Source of the DNA: Acrasis kona
Lineage: Eukaryota > Heterolobosea > Eutetramitea > Acrasida > Acrasidae
Reading direction: 5' to 3'
Assembly (NCBI GenBank): GCA_026419775.2
Contig: JAOPGA020001288.1
Coordinates: 1 to 44,444, forward strand
DNA length: 44,444 nt
The notes under the pieces are model-generated. The model was not told the origin of the DNA, ran no database searches, and saw only the letters and a list, made by a program, of their open reading frames with translations. Within the stretch, counting starts at the first letter, position 1; the number at the start of each line of letters is the position of its first letter. The position numbers and the translations under genes are program-made. Positions 11,602-20,867 of the stretch are shown piece by piece.

Positions 11602-11689
11602 GAAAATTTTTATCATTATCAGTATGGGTTATGGGTATCTCGGAAATTATCATCAGATCAGGATGGTAGGGTAAGAGCGATTTTTTAAA

Positions 11690-13163
11690 ACCCTGATTAT
11701 TGTGTCTTCCCCTTCTCAAGCCTGGAAACAACCACAGACAGGAGAACAAAGACTTTCATTACACAGCTGCTACTATCAAACACATTTGATATGCTGTTTC
11801 CATTATACCAGATGAGGAGGTCATATTAAGAGGGTTTGATAAGTGTCAAAACACTCCATGTAGAGGAAGCGCTCGATCAAAAGCTACAATGAGGGCTCTT
11901 CAGGATGGTGATGACAGCTTCTCTCTTTATAACCACGGTCCTTCTATGTCTCCAAACGTGGTTGCGTTCTTTGGTGTGACAAGTAACGAGGATCAGGCAG
12001 ACGAAGTAGCATTCAAGCAAGGTCAAATCAACGTCACTTCTCAATCCAATACATTTAACAAGCCAGGAAAAAAGGAGAACTTGATCGATCGCATAATGTC
12101 TATTAGAAGAGGAGGAAAGTGGAGTCACAACAAAAATGGGGATGTGAAGCCAGTCTTGATCGACATCTCTGATAACGCAAATGATGTTGGTCCTGCAAAC
12201 CGAATGAACCAAGTGCTAGACTTCTTCCTCTTCCAGTATTTCAAGCTTGACGTTATGGTCCATGTTTCTTATGCAGCTCAACACAGTGCATACAATCCAG
12301 CAGAGATGATAATGACATACCTTGGTATTGCTTTGAGCACTGCAAAGAATTTGGATAAGCATGTACATGGAAATCCAGAACTGGTCAGTGATGAAACAGA
12401 GAAGGTTATTATGCAGAAAAAGAATGAGAACCTTGCTTTGAAAAGGATGAATAGCTTGTTTCAAGACAAAAAAGGACCTGATCAAACCTACATCCACACA
12501 GATCATGTGTATCCAGGAACTAGGGAGGAAGTTCCAACTGTTGAGGGTTTCCCATCCATTGAGGTCTTGGAGACATATTTCAATCAACCATCAAAGTTGG
12601 ATTTAGAGCAGCGGGTGGTTTGTGATGATCTTGTGAAGAAGGTACATAAACACAGTGTTCATGGTGTAGGCCATAACATATTTGTTGTACGGAAATGTAA
12701 TGATACAAGCTGTTGTGGACCTCGCCGTGATAAACATTGGTGGAATCTATTTAGAAAGTTTGATGGTTTTATTCCTATGCCTGTACCTGACCCAAACAAT
12801 AGTGATCACTTTATGCCCTTGTCAAAGAGAATTGAAGAAGGTGGAGATATCAATATGGATAAGTACCTACCAAGTCAAGAGAAAAGATTACATCTTTGCA
12901 GGGAGTGTGGAATGTGCTTCCTTAGTGTATGTCATGAAGACGAGCATATGAAGTTGGTTCACCCGACAAAGAAACAGCAGGCAGCAGATGCAAAGAAGAG
13001 GAATGTGATTGATGAATTTAGATTTGGAGTTCAAAAAGAAACATTTTCAACCATTCCTTTTCAACCAGATGGTGCCTCAAGAAATCGAGTATTCAGGGAC
13101 ATACAGAATGGAGTTTGCTCTCCTCCTTCTAAGAGACGTAGATTCTCATCTAAAAATAAATAA
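11690..13163 (+). pseudogene. 3' part of the older DDE-like transposase gene with C2H2 tail
   Basis: The open part from the ATG at 11889 gives 424 residues, but similarity to the minus-strand copy starts earlier, at about 11695 (ENKDFHYTAATIKHI, a stop, then IPDEEVILRGFDKCQNTP). The two copies share NKPGK, GG..SH, VLID..DN, NQVL, YNPAEM.MT and a VHG block, so they are clearly paralogous, though well diverged. Putative acidic residues: GFDKCQ, LIDISDN and YNPAEM. The C-terminus has a degenerate C2H2 finger (CRECGMCFLSVCHEDEHMKL) and a basic end (SKRRRFSSKNK). With the fragment at 8466-8865 it forms the outer, older element. The stop at about 11785 shows that it is decayed. Confidence 0.75.
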
Positions 13164-13170
13164 TTTTTAA

Positions 13171-13230
13171 AATACTAAGGGGGTTGAGATGATTTTGTTT
13201 TTGGAGGGGGGGTCAGAAATGATTACCGTG
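13171..13230. repeat. G-rich terminal-like repeat, outer right copy
   Basis: GGGGGTTGAGATGATTTTGTTTTTGG is split here as GGGGGTTGAGATGATTTT and GTTTTTGG, followed by GGGGGGTCAGAAATGATTA. It lies 8 bases after the stop codon of the plus-strand transposase-like gene and matches 8228-8290 in the same orientation. It probably marks the right edge of the nest. Confidence 0.5.
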
Positions 13231-14170
13231 ATTCTGAGAGCTCTGTCCATAACCAAAAATTTACAAGTATAGTGCGTCCTTAAAAGGTCCAAATGATCTT
13301 TTGTTTTCTCATTCTCGTTAGAGAACAGCTCGTCTGAGTCCCATTCTTCCGTCATCTAATTGGGTTTGCTTTGCTACCAGTATTCATTTTATAGTAGTAT
13401 TTTTGTTTAACCAACGATTGTACCGAGAGAAGAAACCGATGGACAAGAGAGAATGGACAAGCAATGAGGAGGAACAACTTATTAGTTGTTGAAAAATTCG
13501 GCGAGAGCAATTGGAAGATGGTGTCTAGAGATTTTGAAAACAGAACCGATTTGCAGTGCCGACACAAATAAGGTTGAAAGAGAAAAATATGATGTGCATA
13601 TTCTCAACAAGAACATAGTAGAAGGTGACACTTCCCATTATGCATCATCACAAGAGAAACTGGCACCTATTCAATAGAATGTATTATGAATTGTATTTTA
13701 ATAAATAACAAATGATTCTTGCAAATTGACTTAAGCGTAACAACCATCAATGTAATGTGATAATTTTAATCGTGTATGGCTCTTTTTCATTCTACGAAGC
13801 GAATATTTGAAGTGGCAGAATTCTTAAAAAATGTAATCCAATTGTTTGCTCGATATGTTTTGTCGTGGTTTATACATACAGAGGTTTTCGTAATCTGGAA
13901 TCAGCTTCACCCGTCCGGAGCATATACCCTTCAACTCGAGTTTAAAATCTCAAGTTTCGGCAGTACTATACCAAAGGCTAGGGTCAAACAGTGACGGCTC
14001 AAAGTGTATATTTAAACCAACAATTCAAATTGAAAATTGATTTATTAAGGAAGGTACAAAATAGATCTAATTACCCTTTTCTTTGGTTTTGTACGTTTGC
14101 ATCCAAAAATACAAACCACCACCTGGGGTGAGTAAGGTTGTGGAAAGCAGTTAGTTATTAGTAATAGTAG
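13231..14170. other. Intergenic stretch with one Myb-domain relic
   Basis: Apart from the Myb fragment at 13439-13571, I see only short open frames with no coding character. A polypyrimidine and AT-rich segment precedes the F-box/LRR gene. Confidence 0.6.
13439..13571 (+). pseudogene. Myb/SANT DNA-binding domain relic
   Basis: Reading from the ATG at 13439 gives REWTSNEEEQLI. After a one-base frame change the sequence continues LVVEKFGESNWKMVS and FENRTDLQCRHK, then a TAA. The spaced tryptophans (REWTSNEEE and SNWKMVS), the acidic cluster and the RT..QCR motif are typical of one Myb repeat. Only a single, frameshifted repeat is left with no wider ORF, so it is a gene relic. A tiny intron hiding the frame change is unlikely because no GT-AG pair fits. 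Confidence 0.65.
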
Positions 14171-16087
14171 ATGCCAACAAATACTGTTCTTAATAAGTTA
14201 ACAGGAAAGAGGAAAAGATACGAGGAGCAAACACAACATTCACAAGTTCAAACATGCAGCCCAGAACAATCAGCTCACAAACGGCTCAGGACAGACGAAC
14301 GTTCTTTTTGTTCGGTAGTACATAATTCAGATAAAAAAGAATCACATGCACCAACCGACTTACTACCCCATGACTGCCTCTGCTTTAGAAGACTCTCCTA
14401 TGACCTCATCCTACATATATTGGATTTTGTTTCCTTCAAGTGCAATTACTTTGCCATGAACTTTGACACCGTAGTTGATGTCCATCATCAGTATTTAAAC
14501 TCTGCATCCATACAGCAGCAATTAGGCACAGACCCCACCCTATCATCCCAACCCTCCCCTCAAAAGAAAAGGAATGCCTCCGAGCTGATTTCGCACATTT
14601 ACGGCTACTTTCGGTTAGATCCCTTTAGAAAGATATTTTTATTGTACCGTAACATGACCCTCAGCTTTGGAAAGCAATACGAGGAGGACAACAGATTAAC
14701 GGACACACGCATGAAAATGTTCATACCAAGGCATTCCATCAAGAGCATTGACGTTAGTGCCAATAACTTGGGAAGAGAATTTTTGGAACACATTTCAGAG
14801 GCGAAATCACTCGTCAAATTAGACTTGAGCGCCAATTTGGACGTTACATGTGATTCGGTGCGTGCAGTCGCCAGCAATCATCCTCAACTGCAGGAACTGT
14901 CGTTGAATGCGACTTCAGTGGGTCCTAAGGGAATTTGTGACGTTAAGAATTTGAGGCAATTGAGGAGGTTAAGGATGAGCATGTTGATCGGAGAAACTTT
15001 GAACCAAGAAAGCATTCAAGCGTTAAGTAGTCACCCTTCGTTGACTCATTTACAATTGTATCTTAACAAAATATCTGATGTTGGTGCTTCTTGTCTCTTG
15101 TCTAATGCTCGTCTTAAAAAGTTATATTTGGGATTTAATGGTCTGACTGATGTTGCATTTAATCACATTCAGCACCACCCCAATATGAGTTTGAATGTTT
15201 TGGACTTGACCCATAATGCAATTGGAGACGTTGGCGCAAAGATGATTGCACGTTACATGCAAGGACTTGGTGAACTGCATTTGAGTTCTTCTCTAGTGAC
15301 CGATGTCGGCGTAAATGATTTGATATGTCTTTCGGACACCATCAAATTCTTGGATATACACTTTAGCCCGGCACTGACTGCGGAGTGTTTAAGGAATTTA
15401 TCTAAAAATAAAACTTTACAACGTCTTGTTGTTTCCAAAAATTTATTAGGCAACCAAGCCGCCATCTATGCGTCCCAGAACAATACTTTAGAATCACTCG
15501 AAATGAACGAGTGTGGAATCGACGATCATGGAGCAATGCACTTGTTCCAGAATGTCAATTTTAGGGTATTGGAATTGGCCAAAAATATGATCACGGATAA
15601 ATCCGTCAAACATATTCCCGTCAAAAAGATATCATCTCTTCAATGTCTTGAATTGTCCGAGAATATTGGCATTACTTTTGTAAGTTGCAGACATTTGGCT
15701 AAGCATCCTTCTTTGACCGTTCTAAACTTGCAAAATACGAGTTTGAAGAATGGCAACGCAAAATATTTATTTTGCAATAGAAACTTTACGTCTTTGAATC
15801 TGAGTGGCAATCAGTTGACTGACAAGAGTTTAAGTACTTTGTTAGACAACACCACACTGGTTCACTTGAACTTGGAAAGTAATCAAATTAGTGATGAAGG
15901 TGCTTGCTCTATTTATACCAAGAATAGACAATTGAGGAGTTTGAATCTAACGGACAACGACAAGTTGACATGGAAGAGCGTAAAGTGTGCGATAGCTACG
16001 TCCAGTATAATATCGTTGACTTGTAGCTTTAGAAATGCACATGGCAAGAAACTATGTGTCGAGCAGTGTGGTCGCTTCATTCATTAA
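14171..16087 (+). CDS. F-box and leucine-rich-repeat protein
   Basis: Single-exon gene of 638 residues. A basic, low-complexity N-terminus (about 1-60) is followed by an F-box-like helix set, HDCLCFRRLSYDLILHILDF (about 65-85). From about 190 to 620 there are tandem leucine-rich repeats of the RNI/cysteine-containing type, with units such as LRRLRMSMLIG, LTHLQLYLNKISDVGASCL and LVHLNLESNQISDEGA. F-box/LRR proteins usually serve as substrate-binding subunits of SCF ubiquitin ligases, the F-box binding Skp1 and the LRR arc binding the target. The ATG at 14171 is preceded by in-frame stops. The gene is convergent with the beta-helix gene, with a gap of under 50 bases. The target is unknown. Confidence 0.85.
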   Translation: MPTNTVLNKLTGKRKRYEEQTQHSQVQTCSPEQSAHKRLRTDERSFCSVVHNSDKKESHAPTDLLPHDCLCFRRLSYDLILHILDFVSFKCNYFAMNFDTVVDVHHQYLNSASIQQQLGTDPTLSSQPSPQKKRNASELISHIYGYFRLDPFRKIFLLYRNMTLSFGKQYEEDNRLTDTRMKMFIPRHSIKSIDVSANNLGREFLEHISEAKSLVKLDLSANLDVTCDSVRAVASNHPQLQELSLNATSVGPKGICDVKNLRQLRRLRMSMLIGETLNQESIQALSSHPSLTHLQLYLNKISDVGASCLLSNARLKKLYLGFNGLTDVAFNHIQHHPNMSLNVLDLTHNAIGDVGAKMIARYMQGLGELHLSSSLVTDVGVNDLICLSDTIKFLDIHFSPALTAECLRNLSKNKTLQRLVVSKNLLGNQAAIYASQNNTLESLEMNECGIDDHGAMHLFQNVNFRVLELAKNMITDKSVKHIPVKKISSLQCLELSENIGITFVSCRHLAKHPSLTVLNLQNTSLKNGNAKYLFCNRNFTSLNLSGNQLTDKSLSTLLDNTTLVHLNLESNQISDEGACSIYTKNRQLRSLNLTDNDKLTWKSVKCAIATSSIISLTCSFRNAHGKKLCVEQCGRFIH

Positions 16088-16134
16088 AAAATAAATCACC
16101 TCACATAAAATCACAATTTTTATTCTGCTGTAAA

Positions 16135-17280
16135 TTAAAATGGCCTACAGCTCCATATTGGAGCAACAACGTAATAAATAATAAAGCTATCGTTTGGTTG
16201 AAGTATCCATTGCCCTCCAGATGTTGGAAATTCTTTTCCATTTATTGTAACGCCAGTCACATTTCCACCGCCAAACATGATTTGAAGTTTGGAAGGGATA
16301 GGATTTATGAGTAATTTACCTGAAGGCGGTGGAACATCTGTATAAGAAAAGCTAGCCGGTAGCTCAACTCCTCTAGTGCTTATAAATTCTATACTGCGAG
16401 AACCGCAGTAAACAGGTCTACCTGGACCAACAACAGGATTTATAAATGTGTTATGACCCATACGAGTGGACGATTCATCTTTTACAAAGCATTTTTGAGC
16501 AGAGCCCTCGTTGTTTGTAATAAAAGTACCTCCTACAAAACTATTTGATCCTCCAATAGCTGTGTCATCTATTTGTATAGCAATATCTACAACTTCAATA
16601 TCTATGGCCGAAAAAACATTAGCGAAGGTGTATGATCCTAACATGCGGATACCAACATGTGCATTACTATAACTACCAGTAAACTGATTAAATTGAGCAC
16701 AAGTTAGTCTTAGTGCATCATTTAAATCGTTTCCATTTACTGAGGCAGATATAATACTATTATAGACTCCGTTCATTTCAACAACGGTAGATGTTGATGA
16801 ATTATCATAATTGTTGATTACTAATCCATTCAACCAGAAGGTGTTAAATGCAGAGGTGCATCCTGAGCCTTTCCTTCCGAAGGATATTAGAGGTCCTTTC
16901 GATTTTCCGAAAACTGCCATATCTCTAAATGTCCAATAAAATGCAGCAGTATTTTTGTCACTTGTAAATAGCCACCCATGATTACTTGATGAAATTATTT
17001 CGATTTTTGTTGACGCTGGTCCATCTCCCTCTATAATAAGACCTGGTACTAGGCTTAGATCCCATTCCAAAGTGGAAGTAACAAGGTAGTGTCCCGCAGG
17101 TATGTACCCCTTCCTCCTCCCGGCTATAATAGTGTCGAAGAAAACACTAAATGCTTTGGTGTTATCTGTGTGTCCATCAGGCAATGCACCACAGTCCAAT
17201 ATATTCACAATCTTTGATGTCTCATTGGCTCCGGTATGAAAAGCAGCAAAAATGATGATGAGTATGGTGAGGAAATTCAT
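16135..17280 (-). CDS. Secreted right-handed beta-helix protein, pectate lyase-3/GH28-like fold
   Basis: 381 residues from the ATG at 17280; a longer frame exists upstream, but this start gives a clean signal peptide (MNFLTILIIIFAAFHTGA). Right after it comes the hallmark start of the pectate-lyase-3 superfamily, ILDCGALPDGHTDNTKAF, then YIPAGHYLVTSTL, which are the first coils of a right-handed parallel beta-helix. The remaining residues have the regular Asn/Ser/Gly turns of such helices. The C-terminal end is reminiscent of bacterial and phage surface-carbohydrate-binding proteins. It probably acts on or binds a polysaccharide outside the cell. No catalytic residues could be assigned. Intron-free, and possibly acquired from a bacterium; this is an inference. 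Confidence 0.75.
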   Translation of the reverse strand: MNFLTILIIIFAAFHTGANETSKIVNILDCGALPDGHTDNTKAFSVFFDTIIAGRRKGYIPAGHYLVTSTLEWDLSLVPGLIIEGDGPASTKIEIISSSNHGWLFTSDKNTAAFYWTFRDMAVFGKSKGPLISFGRKGSGCTSAFNTFWLNGLVINNYDNSSTSTVVEMNGVYNSIISASVNGNDLNDALRLTCAQFNQFTGSYSNAHVGIRMLGSYTFANVFSAIDIEVVDIAIQIDDTAIGGSNSFVGGTFITNNEGSAQKCFVKDESSTRMGHNTFINPVVGPGRPVYCGSRSIEFISTRGVELPASFSYTDVPPPSGKLLINPIPSKLQIMFGGGNVTGVTINGKEFPTSGGQWILQPNDSFIIYYVVAPIWSCRPF

Positions 17281-17361
17281 TTTTACAATATTACTAACAC
17301 TCAAGTCAATCACGTCCGCATTTACCCGCCAAAATGCATTCAAAATTGTTTGTTCATACAA

Positions 17362-17741
17362 ATTCTAGCTTGAATAAAAACATGATCACACAACCTAGTG
17401 TTTTGCTAAGCTTCGTATCATTTTACCTGCACCTTAACGTATGTACAAGTTATTAAATAAAATAAAAGATATACACATCTTAATATTTGATTAAAGGTTG
17501 GATATAACCCTTTGAGCGCCTGTAGAGTGACATATCGGTAATATAAAATTGATTGAAACTTCACACACCATCACAGCAGTATATAAAGAGTAGATTGAAA
17601 CCAAAATAAATTTTGGGCACCAATACCCAGATGGCAGTCTAAGAGATAATATAAGGAAGGTTTGACGGTTAATTAAAATGATAACTTGAGTGTTACTAGT
17701 AATAAATATTTTTCAATCTCAAATTTCTTGATCAAAATATT
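17362..17741. other. Intergenic stretch, nothing recognised
   Basis: AT-rich, with no open frame of note. It may hold the promoter of the beta-helix gene (minus strand) and the 3' end of the kelch/F-box/Rho pseudogene. Confidence 0.5.
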
Positions 17742-19530
17742 TTATTGCATTTTACATTTGTTTTGTTTATTAGGTTTGTCGCCTTTTGTTCTTGTGTACT
17801 CAGCAATCAAACCGAGTGGGTTTGTTGCACCATAACCCTCTAAGGAGGAGCATTCAAAATATAGTTCAAGATTATTTCTATTTACCACATCAACAGCTTG
17901 GTACTCTTGAACAAAAGTCATACTCCTCTCTTTCAACCTCTGTTGGTAGTCAGGACATCATCTCAAATCTCGTTTTGTTCCAATTAGAAATATCGGTGCA
18001 TCTGGACAGTGAGCACGAATTTCAGGTATCCATTTTGACTCAACATTATAAAAAGATATATTGCTTGCAATACTAAAGGTGATCAGAAATAAATCTGTTT
18101 GTGGATAGTACAAAGGACGCATCTGATCATAATATTCGCTTCCGGGTGCATCATAGCAAGTGATTTCTATTTTGTCACCATTCAAGTTATCTTCAAAGAT
18201 TGTTGGAATGTATTCTTCTGGGAAAACGCCAATAATAGATCCATAAACAAGTCTTGCCAGCTGAGCTATCACCTACTTGTACAACCTTGCGACAAACAGA
18301 TACATCACCGTCGTATGGTTTGGGAACGTATGAGTACATCTCAGTTTCAAAGCACTTATTGAAACGAACTGCATTGGTCATAAGAGAGCGTGATAATTCA
18401 TCAAACTGAGGTCTATTATTGTAATCATAATGTGCTTTCCTAACCAGATCAAGAAAACATTTAAAATTGGATCCGTATGGATCATACTCGCAGAAAAGTA
18501 ATTTTTTTATTTGGGGTCGAAGTTGATTGATTTCATAACGATATTTGCCATCACGATATATTCCATGACGAAGCCCTTCCCAGAGTAAATTGGAATATGC
18601 CATCTTTGAAACTCTCCACAATTTAGATGTAGTGCAAACTCTTCCAACTGTCTTGAAGTCACAGAAGAATGTTTATAATCACCTCGTCTGGTAGTTCATT
18701 TACAGCTTTCCTTACGTTTGATGCAAATTCATTATGATTAGCCATTAGTTCATGATGAACTTTAATACTGGGAGCTGATCTGGTTACTCCTCCAATTGCA
18801 AATATAAAACCTTTTTTGTTACACAGTACTATGGCAAACGCAGGACCAATTCCTAAAGAGCTTTTATGTGTCTTTATCCATACCTTGTCGTGATCAAAGT
18901 AGTGGTCATTATTAAAATCATCGTTGGAGTGTATATGTTGTGGTCAACTAGTAACATTGAGTGGAGGAACCTTTGCGGTATATCAAGACTAACTGGTTGG
19001 TGCCATTTGTTTTGTTGGACATTATAAAAATACAGTTTATTATCAGTGACTGTTGTCATAACCGCCATATATAAACACCGTGTCATCTATTATTACTGAT
19101 CGATGGCCATATCTTGGAGTTGGCACATGTGATTCTTGGTCAAAATCATATTCGATTTGAGACCATTTCATAGCGAGTAGATCAAGTGCATAAATGTCTT
19201 TCAAGTAACCATTAGATTTTCCTCCGTGGACGTACAACTTATTCTTGTAATAAAACGATTTATGAAAGCTTCTTGTATTAATATTGTTCTCAGGTTTCAA
19301 TTAAGCAAATTTGTTCCCTTTCTTGCATTAGTGACTATTAGAGGAACACTCACCCGGAAGGCATTTATACACATTGTTATTAAATGTAAGCGAGGCATTC
19401 TCGGACTCAAACACACCACCAAGAACATAAATAATGCACTGATCACCATCAATAATGTTTGTGGAGTGACCTAAGAGCCCTTCTAACATTAATATCGTGT
19501 CCTCTTCAACCTCGCGGTTTTTATTCTAGT
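17742..19530 (-). pseudogene. Kelch-F-box-Rho family GTPase fusion, decayed
   Basis: Reading the minus strand from 19530, successive frames give kelch repeats (CIIYVLGGVFES, LYVHGGKSNGYLKDIYALDL, RYGHRSVIIDDTVFIYGG, LYFYNVQQNKWHQP), an F-box (LPDEVIINILL, about 18680), then a Rho GTPase: P-loop VGDSSAGKTCL (about 18260), effector region FPEEYIPTIFEDN, switch II DAPGSEYYDQMRPLYY, GTKRDLR for the NKxD position and a C-terminal CKMQ that fits a CAAX prenylation box. There are several frame changes, one inside the P-loop/switch I segment, and an in-frame TGA after GTKRDLR. Kelch plus Rho would link ubiquitin-ligase adaptor and signalling roles. A multi-exon gene with assembly errors is possible but less likely. 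Confidence 0.7.
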
Positions 19531-19631
19531 GATGTCTGTTTGGTTTGACTTGAAATATAATGCATATCATACATCATGCGAACTCAACCATTTTGGTGGG
19601 CATTTACAAAAAAGTCGGGGAGTGAACAANA

Positions 19632-20720
19632 ATGCAGAAGGCACTAAAAGTGAACGAAGCTATCACCAAAATCCTTGAGGACGAACTGCTTCAAAACCAC
19701 ATTGATGAAATCTACATTATATATACCTGCGCTCCTGACAAAAACGTGAGGAAGATTTTATTCAAACAGCGCCATTCCGTTCCACAAAGACTATACATTT
19801 CGATAAATTACAATCGCCACATTTTATGGAAGAAAGGCGAACAAGGTGACATTCTTTCTGAGAATTTGTTTCCAAAATTACTGCAATACACTAGTGGAGG
19901 TAATCATTTTATTCTCCCAAAGAACAAATTATCCACCATGTCCGATATCGATTCTTGCATTAAACAATTTTTAATTGATGGATACATGATGATTCTCCCA
20001 TCTGTCTACTCCACCAACGATAGTTTTCATTCTGAAGTCTATAATGTAGGACAAGAATTGGTAGGCCACAGAATCCTTGACACTCCCTTCTTAAACCAAA
20101 TCATAAGAGACCCTGCTGTTGTAACTGTTTTATCCAGGTTGTTGGGACAAGATTACTTCTTTGATAGCACAGACAGTAGAATGCACTTATCTCAAAGGGG
20201 CAGAAAGGATCAACACTGGCACAGAGATGATTTTAGAGAGTACAAAAGACTTAATTACTTTCAAGCACAGTTAACAAACGTCATGGCCATGTATTACCCA
20301 CAAGATACAATAAAAGAATCTGGACCCACTCAAATTAGAAGGGGTAGCCATTTGTGTTGTAATTCTATTAGTTATGTTCCAGATAGACTTGTCTTTGAAG
20401 AACAACGTAAATATTATGAACAATCTATGGTTTGTCCCGCTGGTTCTATCGTCTTGATGCACTATGACCTGGTGCATAGAAGAGCCGCGAACACACTTGC
20501 TGATCGCTTCATGTTTAAAATGATGTTTAGACGCACGAAGGATCCTCATGAATACTCTGAGACTGCTGAAATACCGAACTTTAATGATGTGAAGACACTT
20601 GATGATGACCATCATGCGGATTGTGTTTCATATGCAAAAGAATTATGGTGCTGGATGTATAATCAAAAGAATGAGTCAAACAATAATGTAAGAGATTTGA
20701 TTGACTATACTACATGGTAG
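19632..20720 (+). CDS. Phytanoyl-CoA dioxygenase (PhyH) family protein
   Basis: 362 residues, single exon. From about residue 110 it follows the PhyH layout: an opening IKQFLIDGYMMILP, an HWHRDD motif (about 195-200) giving the iron-binding H-x-D, then AMYYPQDTIKESGPTQIRRG, and AGSIVLMHYDLVHRRAANTL with the distal histidine, followed by RFMFKMMFRR for the 2-oxoglutarate-binding arginine. The family are Fe(II)/2-oxoglutarate-dependent oxygenases that hydroxylate lipid acyl-CoAs or small molecules. The N-terminal ~110 residues are unassigned. An ambiguous base lies at 19630, two bases before the ATG. The exact substrate cannot be told from sequence. Confidence 0.85.
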   Translation: MQKALKVNEAITKILEDELLQNHIDEIYIIYTCAPDKNVRKILFKQRHSVPQRLYISINYNRHILWKKGEQGDILSENLFPKLLQYTSGGNHFILPKNKLSTMSDIDSCIKQFLIDGYMMILPSVYSTNDSFHSEVYNVGQELVGHRILDTPFLNQIIRDPAVVTVLSRLLGQDYFFDSTDSRMHLSQRGRKDQHWHRDDFREYKRLNYFQAQLTNVMAMYYPQDTIKESGPTQIRRGSHLCCNSISYVPDRLVFEEQRKYYEQSMVCPAGSIVLMHYDLVHRRAANTLADRFMFKMMFRRTKDPHEYSETAEIPNFNDVKTLDDDHHADCVSYAKELWCWMYNQKNESNNNVRDLIDYTTW

Positions 20721-20867
20721 TTGTATAAAACGTGTTTTGTGAATCAACAATCTCTACTTTACTTCTACAGAAAAAAATATCTATTAAAACTTACCATTGT
20801 CTTGATATTTTGTAAGGTCCACTCAATTCTTTTTTTGAACTAAAGTAAATTATTAATAGACAACAAC

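Larger units (their letters stand above)
8867..11617 (-). mobile_element. DNA transposon with zinc-finger-tailed DDE-like transposase gene, inserted into an older relative
   Basis: The element carries one transposase-like gene on the minus strand (8930-11455). It is bounded by an imperfect direct repeat of about 50 bases: 8850-8905 and 11603-11655 share AATTTTT, TCAGTA, ATGGGT and a GAAAT block in the same orientation. A perfect hairpin, GCGGAGCG-TTTA-CGCTCCGC, sits at 11582-11601 near the right edge. A plus-strand relative flanks it on both sides (8466-8865 and 11690-13163), so this copy is the younger one. I could not fix a target-site duplication; ATCAGTAT on both sides (8823-8830 and about 11616-11623) is one candidate. 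Ends are approximate. Confidence 0.65.
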
